Source: Deltaproteobacteria bacterium (GTDB lineage Bacteria; Desulfobacterota; Desulfarculia; Adiutricales; Adiutricaceae). Taken from it: DNA of 5,548 bases. The stretch is from positions 1-5,548 of the forward strand of contig JAITJP010000234.1 in assembly GCA_031278835.1 (NCBI GenBank), written 5' to 3'. Positions 1-5,548 of this stretch are shown here, in pieces. Within the stretch, counting starts at the first letter, position 1. Each line of letters starts with the position of its first letter. The translations under genes were made by a program, and so were the position numbers. The notes below the pieces were generated by a model. That model searched no databases. It was given only the letters and a program-made list of their open reading frames with translations, and was not told the origin of the DNA.

Positions 1-2550
1 GGTGGCGGCCACGTACAAAAGGCGCATGCTTTCAGCCCGATCAAAGTTAAGCTCAGTATTTTTAAATTCTTCAAATTCCGGCGGCTCAAGCTTGGAGCCC
101 ATGGATTCCGAACGAAACCTAACCACCACCCGGCCGTCGTCCGAGATCTTCAGGCCGCTATGGATTCTGGGCAGGGGGATGTCGGCTTCGGGGATAATGA
201 CTATGGGGAACTCCAGCCCCTTGGCCCGGTGCACGGTCATGATGTTAATGGAGCCCTCATCGGGCAGCCCAGCGAATAAGTCGTCTCCGGCCTCGCCCTT
301 ACTTAAACCTATTTGCAAAAGGCGTTCGATTATGTCGGCGCCGCTCTCCGGATAATTGGGATCGCTTAGGGGGATGGTTTTTATGTAATCGATAAAGTAT
401 TGAATGTTTCTGACTCGATCGGGAGTGCCCTCCTCCCCGCTGACCAAAAGGGGTAACAAATTACGATCCTCGACCATGGCCTCGATGATTTCCCCGGGCG
501 GTCTCCTAAAAACGTAAGGCTTAATGGAGAGAAATAAACGCCTTAAACGAATCATGGCCCCAATTTCGAAATAGTTGATGTCCGGGGGCCAAGGCCGCTC
601 CAGGCTCTCGAAGTACCAAGACAGATTTCTAAAGGTGCCCCGGGGGGCCTCCGGCCAAGCCAGGCGGGTCAAGGTCTCCTCGGAAACCGGCCCCAAAGGC
701 GAGGTGATGGCCGCGGCCAGATTCAAATCAACCGATCGCCCGCACAAGTACAAATAAGCCGAGGCCAAACCGGTGATTTCCGGAATGTCAAAAAGTTCCT
801 GGCCTTTTAGGGTATGGCAGGGCCAACCGGCCTTGGTCATGGCCGCTTGAAAAACGTCGGCGTTTTTCCGGCGCCGTAACAATAAGGCCACGTCTCCGGG
901 CCTGGGCAGCCGGGGGGCCGGTTCCGGGGCCCCGGCCTTGGCCTTGTCAGTGACCAGGATCTTGGCCCGACCGTCAAAAAGCCGGCCCAGATAAGAGACG
1001 ATTAAGGAGGCTTGGACGTCTGAGGGGATCCTAGAACCGTAGCCTTCTTCGGCCAGACAGACCACCGGCTTAACTTGATAGGCCTGTTCCCTGATGGACT
1101 GTTGATCTTCGTATTTTTCCGACAAAACCGAGGGGAAAAAAGCGTTAAAAAAGGAAATAAGTTGGGGCTGAGTCCGGTAATTGGTGTCAAGAAAGAGAAC
1201 TCGTCCGCCCCCTTGATCCAAAACCGACGAGAGATTAGCCATGATGGAAGGCTCAGAGCCTCTAAAGCGATAAATCGATTGCTTGGGATCGCCCACCACC
1301 CTCAATTTAGACGGAAGATCGGGCCAGTTTAGCTGGCCAAAGACAAAAGCCTGGCCGCTTTGGGGGATAAGCTGGGCGATAAGGTCGGCTTGGAGACGAT
1401 TGGTGTCTTGAAACTCGTCAATGATGATCAGTTTCCACTTGGCGGCTTCCTGGGCCCTGATGTCGCCGTTATTTTTTAACAAATTTCGGGCGTGGGAGAG
1501 CATGTCGTCGAAACTTATCTGGGAACGGGCCTGACATTTGGCCCGAATCAAAGGCGGCATAAGATTGGCCAGGTTAACCAAGGCCTGGGTGACCGGCCCG
1601 GCTTCCATGGAGGCCAGATAAGACTTTAATTTGGCAAAGGCCTCGTTTATTTCCTGCTTATGATTGTGATTTTGTTTTTTTCTCCAACTGGACAGGCGGG
1701 CCACGAAGGGGTCGGAATGAAAAAGAAACTTGGGCAGGTGGGCCACCGTAAGATTTTCGGTCAACAAAGGTATCGCGGGATCTTTAATGACGCTTTTTTG
1801 GCGCTTAAGGTGCTCCAAAATATCCATCAAACCCCTAACCCCCTGGGCCGGCAGGGCATACTTTTGCTCGTCAAAGGCCGAACTTTCGATATATTTGGCC
1901 GCCGAAAGCACGGCCTCGGAAAATTCCGCGAACAACAAAGCCGGTTCGGCTTGGGGCGGCTTGACCCCGCTTCTTAAAGCGCTAAGACCCCAGGAGTTCA
2001 TGCGCGAGACGCAGTCGCGTAACCAGCCAATGATACTGGGTCCGTTGTCACCGGATAAGGGCAAAATCCTTATCAGATAAGATAAATCGCCGTTGCCGAC
2101 GTTTAAAAGATCCTTTAAAACGTCCACCAAATCAAAGGTATTGAACTCCACGGCGTTTACGTCAAGATTGGAGGGTAGGCCCAATAAATGCGAGTAGTTT
2201 TTGACCAAACCAAAGGCGTAGCCGTGGATGGTGCCGATTTGGGCTTGGCCCAGGCGCCTAAACTCCCTTTCCCATAGAGCGACCATCTTAAGGTCGCCTT
2301 GGCGCTTGGCCGCCCTAAGCCGTTCCCTAATGCCCTTGGAAACCCGCTCGCTCATCTCGGCCGCGGCTTTTTCACTAAAGGTTAGGGCCAAGACTTGGAG
2401 GATGGAGTTGTTTTCCAAATCCCTTTCCACGTGCCGAATGATATATTCGACAATGGTCCCGGTCTTTCCGCTACCGGCCCCGGCCGTGACGCAAAAATTT
2501 TCCTGGCAATCAAGAACCGCCCTTTGGGATAGATTAAACTCGCTAGTCAT
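1..2550 (-). CDS. addA: AddA-type UvrD/SF1 helicase subunit of AddAB helicase-nuclease (3' end outside window)
   Basis: In the AddAB complex, AddA is the ATP-driven 3'-5' DNA motor that unwinds broken duplex ends in the cytoplasm. My translation from ATG 2550 stays open for 850 codons to the left edge. SF1A motifs appear in order: Q motif (LSQRAVLD, Q9), Walker A GAGSGKT (24-30), Ia LALTFSEKAAAEM (54-66), GTIHGYAF (106-113), FDDM (347-350), Walker B IIDEFQDTN (D378, E379), III VVGDPKQSIYRFRG (418-431), IV NYR (457-459), V TVHRAKGLEF (772-781), VI RLLYVAAT (843-850). The window ends inside motif VI, just before the usual 'TRA', so the C-terminal PD-(D/E)XK nuclease domain expected in AddA is not visible. 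The start is firm: the Q motif follows directly, an in-frame TGA lies at 2592-2590, and no other in-frame start codon lies between. No normal Shine-Dalgarno is present. Helicase identity is near certain. AddA rather than UvrD, PcrA or RecB is inferred from the adjacent AddB gene and the large insertions between motifs. Confidence 0.93.
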   Translation of the reverse strand, partial: MTSEFNLSQRAVLDCQENFCVTAGAGSGKTGTIVEYIIRHVERDLENNSILQVLALTFSEKAAAEMSERVSKGIRERLRAAKRQGDLKMVALWEREFRRLGQAQIGTIHGYAFGLVKNYSHLLGLPSNLDVNAVEFNTFDLVDVLKDLLNVGNGDLSYLIRILPLSGDNGPSIIGWLRDCVSRMNSWGLSALRSGVKPPQAEPALLFAEFSEAVLSAAKYIESSAFDEQKYALPAQGVRGLMDILEHLKRQKSVIKDPAIPLLTENLTVAHLPKFLFHSDPFVARLSSWRKKQNHNHKQEINEAFAKLKSYLASMEAGPVTQALVNLANLMPPLIRAKCQARSQISFDDMLSHARNLLKNNGDIRAQEAAKWKLIIIDEFQDTNRLQADLIAQLIPQSGQAFVFGQLNWPDLPSKLRVVGDPKQSIYRFRGSEPSIMANLSSVLDQGGGRVLFLDTNYRTQPQLISFFNAFFPSVLSEKYEDQQSIREQAYQVKPVVCLAEEGYGSRIPSDVQASLIVSYLGRLFDGRAKILVTDKAKAGAPEPAPRLPRPGDVALLLRRRKNADVFQAAMTKAGWPCHTLKGQELFDIPEITGLASAYLYLCGRSVDLNLAAAITSPLGPVSEETLTRLAWPEAPRGTFRNLSWYFESLERPWPPDINYFEIGAMIRLRRLFLSIKPYVFRRPPGEIIEAMVEDRNLLPLLVSGEEGTPDRVRNIQYFIDYIKTIPLSDPNYPESGADIIERLLQIGLSKGEAGDDLFAGLPDEGSINIMTVHRAKGLEFPIVIIPEADIPLPRIHSGLKISDDGRVVVRFRSESMGSKLEPPEFEEFKNTELNFDRAESMRLLYVAAT

Positions 2551-2652
2551 GAAAAAACACCAAAACCAACCTACCCGTCCTTTTTTTACTCATTTACTTT
2601 AAAACTGGCGACAAAGTTATGAAAAACCAAGGCATAATCCGGCCCGGCTCTG
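2551..2652. other. addB-addA intergenic gap
   Basis: The gap is 102 bases between the addB stop (TGA, 2655-2653) and the addA start. Read on the minus strand it is AT-rich towards addA, with an A7 run (2587-2581) and a T6 run (2557-2552) close to the start. A weak inverted repeat TTATG/CATAA with an 11-base loop lies at about 2617-2637; it has no following T-tract of terminator type and is too short to call. An AAGGA lies at about 2582-2578, roughly 27 bases before the addA ATG, which is too far to act as its Shine-Dalgarno. No clear sigma-70 promoter is visible, so co-transcription of the two genes is likely but not shown. Confidence 0.6.
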
Positions 2653-5548
2653 TCAATCTTCGGACCGGCCTTCATCGCCATCGCCTCTGACCAAGCCTAT
2701 CCGGGAATGGGGACGGCACAGGCGGAAAAAAGCGCAAAAATCGCAATTTTTGCTGTCGGGCTGGGTGGTCAAATCGCCCGTCAAAAGGTTTTCCCAGAGT
2801 TCCGATAATTCCGCCGGTTCCCCGGGGTCGATCCAGAGTTGATCCTGACCCTCCCTGGGATCGACAAACTCTATGACCGGTTCGGCCTCGGCCTTAAAAT
2901 TTTCCTTGGCCGCCAAGGCGTAAAGGATCATGGGATAGTGCCAATTGGGCCTACGGCCTTCGGCCGGTTTTTTGCCGCCCGGGGCGTAAAAGGCGCTGCG
3001 ATTGGTCTTGTAATCCCTAACCACCACGTGGCCGCCTTCCCGGTCCACCCGATCGACTCGGCCGGACAGATAAAAGGAGCCCGAGGGGGAATTGACCTTG
3101 TAGGGAGCGGCGTGGTTACCCTGCCTGGCCCCAAAGGACCACTCTATGGCGGCGATCTCGGCTTGGGCCAGATCCTTATGACGTTCCACCCAGGCCATCA
3201 GGGCCGACTCAAGTTTTAGGGTCAAGGCGTCAAAGATGGGTTTTCGGCCCACCGGCTTGTAGCAGTAATGGCGATGGACCAGTTCCCAATAAATGTATTT
3301 AAGCCGACTGACCCCGTAATCTTTGGTTTCCCTGGTGGCGGCTGGGCTAAGAAAACGCTCCAAGGTCTGGTGAAGAACTTGGCCTTGATCGGCGCTTGAC
3401 CACTGCTCCAAGGGGCCGGGCCAGTAACTAAGTTTTAACATCTCCTTATACCAAAAGCTTCTGGGGCAATCGGAAAAGCTGGTTAACTGCTTGACGTTGA
3501 AATTGGGCCGTCCCTCGTATTTGTCCAGAGTTTCCAGCCAAGCCTCGATCTGGGCGGGGCTTAATTTCTCCTGAACCCGGCCCAATGAGGCCCGTCTGGC
3601 CCAAATCGAGGCCCACAAGCCCTCGGAATCGTCATGGGGCCGCCTGGAGCTTTTGGTAAAAATTTCCGGGGCCCTTTTGCTGGGATGGTTGACCACCAAG
3701 TTTAGCCAGAGCTCGCCGGGATCGCAGACCCGCTCGGCCGGGGGCGGCAGGGGCCAGCCGGGACGCTCGACGGTTAAAAGGCCCTCGGGAAACAAATCGA
3801 TTAAACTCTCGACCACCGGCGAGGGTAAAGCCGGCCTAATGTCCTCGGTCGAGGTTTGGTAAGAAATGGTCACCTGGTTGGCTTGGGCCAGGGCCTGGGC
3901 GACCACGTCTTCTTCCTTGTGGTAGTTTTCCGAGGCCGTGTACCAAAGCCTTCGGCCCAAAGTGGTCTTGGCCAAATCCTCGACCAAGCCCTCAGGCCAC
4001 CAACAGGGCTCGGCCCGGGCCGCCGGAAAGACCTTGTCGTTTAAGCCCATTAAAAACAAGGCTTCAAAAAAGGCCCCCTGAAGATCCAAGTAATTAAGTA
4101 CCTTGATGCCCATGTTGTGGCCGGCGTGGGTTTCATAGGTAAGATGGGTTAAATAGGTGTTCAGCCAAAGTTTAAAGGTCTCCAAACTGACCGGGGGCGA
4201 GTGCTGGCTGGCCACCAAGGCGTCAAAGAGATCGCCCATGCTTTCGGCCATGAATTGCACGGCCCTTTGGTCGGTCGAGGTTCTGACCCATAAATAGTGA
4301 TCGCTGTCTTTGGTCGAGGGCTCTTCCAGGGGCAGGCCGGGCCAAGAAAAACTCTTAAGGATGCTTTGCAGCCTGTCCCGAAAGGACTTCCAGGTCTTGG
4401 CGGCCATGAGGTTCATTTCGGCGTGCTTTAGGCGGCTGATGGCCAAATAAGCCGGTTTGAGTTTTTCCTTTAAATTTTGGTCAATGATCTTGTCGTAGTT
4501 GACTTTAAAGCCGCCCGAGGCCCGATCGTCGGAAAGGCCTATTTCGTAAATGTAGGGCCGTAACTGGCCCTCCAGCTCAAAGTCAAAGTAAGGAGAATCC
4601 AAGACCTTCAGGATCCTGGTCACCTCCCAATTGGAACCCCATAAACCAATCAAATCAAGTAGAGCGGTAACCGGGGGGAAAGAAGACAGCGGGGCCCCTC
4701 TGGGAAATTGCAGCGGTAAGCCAAAACGCCTGGCCACGTCCAAAATGGTCGGGAGCCAAAGCGGTACGCTGGGCACGGCCAAGGCCACCCGATAGGAGGG
4801 CACGCCCTTAACCAAGAGGGCCTTAAGCTTGCGGCCGACTTCCTCGACCTCATGGTACTTGGTCGGGACGGCCATGATGGAGAGCACCCCGCTGGGATCG
4901 GGGGCCTCTTCCATGGGCATGGGGCCAAAGAGATTTTCCGAGGCGTACTTTAAGGCCGGCGGGATCTGGCCGTTGAGTGAATCCTCCAGATCGGTCCAGA
5001 TTAAATTCAAGCCCGGGCTGGCCGAGTTTTCCAAATCCCTAATAAATCTCAGACGATGATAACTGGTCCCGGGCGGAATTTTTTCTTCCAAAAGCCACTT
5101 GGGGGCCGACATCCTAAGCTCGACTTTTTTTTGATAACCCAGGGCTTTTATTAGCTCGGCTTCGAAGGGCGAAAGTCTCTTGGAGTGCCGACAATGTATG
5201 GTTTCAACCCCCTCCAGGGTCTTGAAGCGCCGGCCATTTTTTAGGGCCTCCAGTAGTTTGGCCCTTCTGGTAAACTCGTCATCCCGATCGCCCAACCAGG
5301 CGTCATAACGCCGACAGTTTCTGGCCAACATGAAAGTCAAATTTTTGGGCTCAAAAGTCTCCAGCTCGTCCCAACTAATCCCGGCCAGTCTCAACCGATC
5401 CAGCCCATCGCCCAATTGCCTGGCCATCTCAACCAAGCGCCCGGGCGTTGGCGTTCCCGGTAAATTTAAGGGCTCCCAATAATCGGCGGCCACGGCGTTT
5501 AAGGCCATGAGTCTCAACAAAATGCCAATGGGATTGGGCCCCATCTCC
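2653..5548 (-). CDS. addB: AddB-type subunit: degenerate helicase with C-terminal Fe-S PD-(D/E)XK nuclease (5' end probably outside window)
   Basis: AddB pairs with AddA and supplies a nuclease that cuts one strand during break resection; its helicase-like part is generally non-catalytic. The frame runs from the right edge to TGA at 2655-2653. ATG 5544 would give 963 residues, but the frame is still open upstream and the protein begins in a region that resembles the part after the usual N-terminal block, so this Met is probably internal. Numbering from it: helicase-C-like segment about 220-330 (VPTKYHEVEEV at 226); family signature GLNDKVFP (500-507); nuclease domain from about 685 to the end, with GQVLHQTLERFL (H725), GRVDRVD (D831) and RDYKT (D844, K846). 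D831 to D844 is the 13-residue step seen in RecB-type nucleases. C693, C934, C937 and C943 (last three as C-x2-C-x5-C) match the 4Fe-4S clasp of AddB and Cas4-like nucleases. The usual QxxxY Gln is Pro871 (PMILY, Y875). Any Walker A would lie outside the window. A stand-alone RecB-family nuclease is less likely given addA 102 bases downstream. Confidence 0.88.
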   Translation of the reverse strand, partial: EMGPNPIGILLRLMALNAVAADYWEPLNLPGTPTPGRLVEMARQLGDGLDRLRLAGISWDELETFEPKNLTFMLARNCRRYDAWLGDRDDEFTRRAKLLEALKNGRRFKTLEGVETIHCRHSKRLSPFEAELIKALGYQKKVELRMSAPKWLLEEKIPPGTSYHRLRFIRDLENSASPGLNLIWTDLEDSLNGQIPPALKYASENLFGPMPMEEAPDPSGVLSIMAVPTKYHEVEEVGRKLKALLVKGVPSYRVALAVPSVPLWLPTILDVARRFGLPLQFPRGAPLSSFPPVTALLDLIGLWGSNWEVTRILKVLDSPYFDFELEGQLRPYIYEIGLSDDRASGGFKVNYDKIIDQNLKEKLKPAYLAISRLKHAEMNLMAAKTWKSFRDRLQSILKSFSWPGLPLEEPSTKDSDHYLWVRTSTDQRAVQFMAESMGDLFDALVASQHSPPVSLETFKLWLNTYLTHLTYETHAGHNMGIKVLNYLDLQGAFFEALFLMGLNDKVFPAARAEPCWWPEGLVEDLAKTTLGRRLWYTASENYHKEEDVVAQALAQANQVTISYQTSTEDIRPALPSPVVESLIDLFPEGLLTVERPGWPLPPPAERVCDPGELWLNLVVNHPSKRAPEIFTKSSRRPHDDSEGLWASIWARRASLGRVQEKLSPAQIEAWLETLDKYEGRPNFNVKQLTSFSDCPRSFWYKEMLKLSYWPGPLEQWSSADQGQVLHQTLERFLSPAATRETKDYGVSRLKYIYWELVHRHYCYKPVGRKPIFDALTLKLESALMAWVERHKDLAQAEIAAIEWSFGARQGNHAAPYKVNSPSGSFYLSGRVDRVDREGGHVVVRDYKTNRSAFYAPGGKKPAEGRRPNWHYPMILYALAAKENFKAEAEPVIEFVDPREGQDQLWIDPGEPAELSELWENLLTGDLTTQPDSKNCDFCAFFRLCRPHSRIGLVRGDGDEGRSED

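Noticed and set aside
2..355. 117-residue plus-strand open frame at the left edge
   Set aside because: Antisense to addA motifs V and VI, which are clearly read on the other strand.
1660..2080. Two overlapping plus-strand open frames (105 and 116 residues) opposite addA
   Set aside because: Antisense shadows of the addA helicase frame. They overlap each other in different frames and show no recognisable motifs.
2228..2602. 124-residue plus-strand open frame reaching into the intergenic gap
   Set aside because: Almost entirely antisense to the Walker A and Ia region of addA; the extension into the gap carries no start, site or motif of its own.
2617..2637. TTATG/CATAA inverted repeat as a terminator between addB and addA
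   Set aside because: Only a five-base AT-rich stem with an 11-base loop and no adjoining T-tract on the transcribed strand; too weak to call.
2839..3219. 126-residue open frame on the plus strand antisense to the addB nuclease domain
   Set aside because: It lies wholly opposite a strongly supported coding region with conserved motifs, and its Gly/Pro-rich composition is what the complement of GCC/GGC-rich codons gives. No domain recognised.
1..5548. Very frequent GGCC, considered as a Chi-like or other over-represented recombination signal
   Set aside because: Most cases come from GCC (Ala) after a codon ending in G, or from GGC (Gly) before a codon starting with C. Codon use explains them, and no genome background is available for a proper test.

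Overview
This window holds two long genes on the minus strand, both cut by a window edge, with a 102-base gap between them. Read in the direction of transcription (right to left), the order is an AddB-type protein and then an AddA-type UvrD/SF1 helicase. Together they form an AddAB (RexAB-like) helicase-nuclease locus. These enzymes resect double-strand breaks for recombinational repair and also degrade linear DNA.

Right part (2653-5548): addB-like gene, at least 964 codons, open through the right edge, so its true N-terminus is probably outside the window. It has a degenerate helicase-like body, a C-terminal RecB-family PD-(D/E)XK nuclease domain with an intact H/D/D/K set, and the four cysteines of the Fe-S nuclease subclass. 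Gap (2551-2652): 102 bases with no recognised gene, no convincing terminator and no convincing promoter. Left part (1-2550): addA-like gene, 850 codons visible without a stop. The SF1A motifs run in order from the Q motif to motif VI. The window ends inside motif VI, so the C-terminal nuclease domain expected of AddA cannot be seen.

Both genes share one codon style: GCC for Ala and GGC for Gly are strongly favoured, together with many TTG/TTA/CTT Leu codons and AGG Arg codons. This makes GGCC very frequent. Nothing suggests that either gene came from a different source than the other. The bacterium is not identifiable with certainty. The two-subunit AddAB layout with addB upstream of addA, mid-range GC and the protein style fit a Gram-negative of the broad proteobacterial/deltaproteobacterial type; this is inference only.

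No tRNA, rRNA, CRISPR, insertion sequence or phage gene was seen, and the plus strand holds only antisense shadow frames. I found no previously undescribed system. The points worth checking are modest: a Pro in place of the usual Gln in the QxxxY nuclease motif of AddB, and an addA start with no normal Shine-Dalgarno that sits behind two tiny, tightly chained reading frames.
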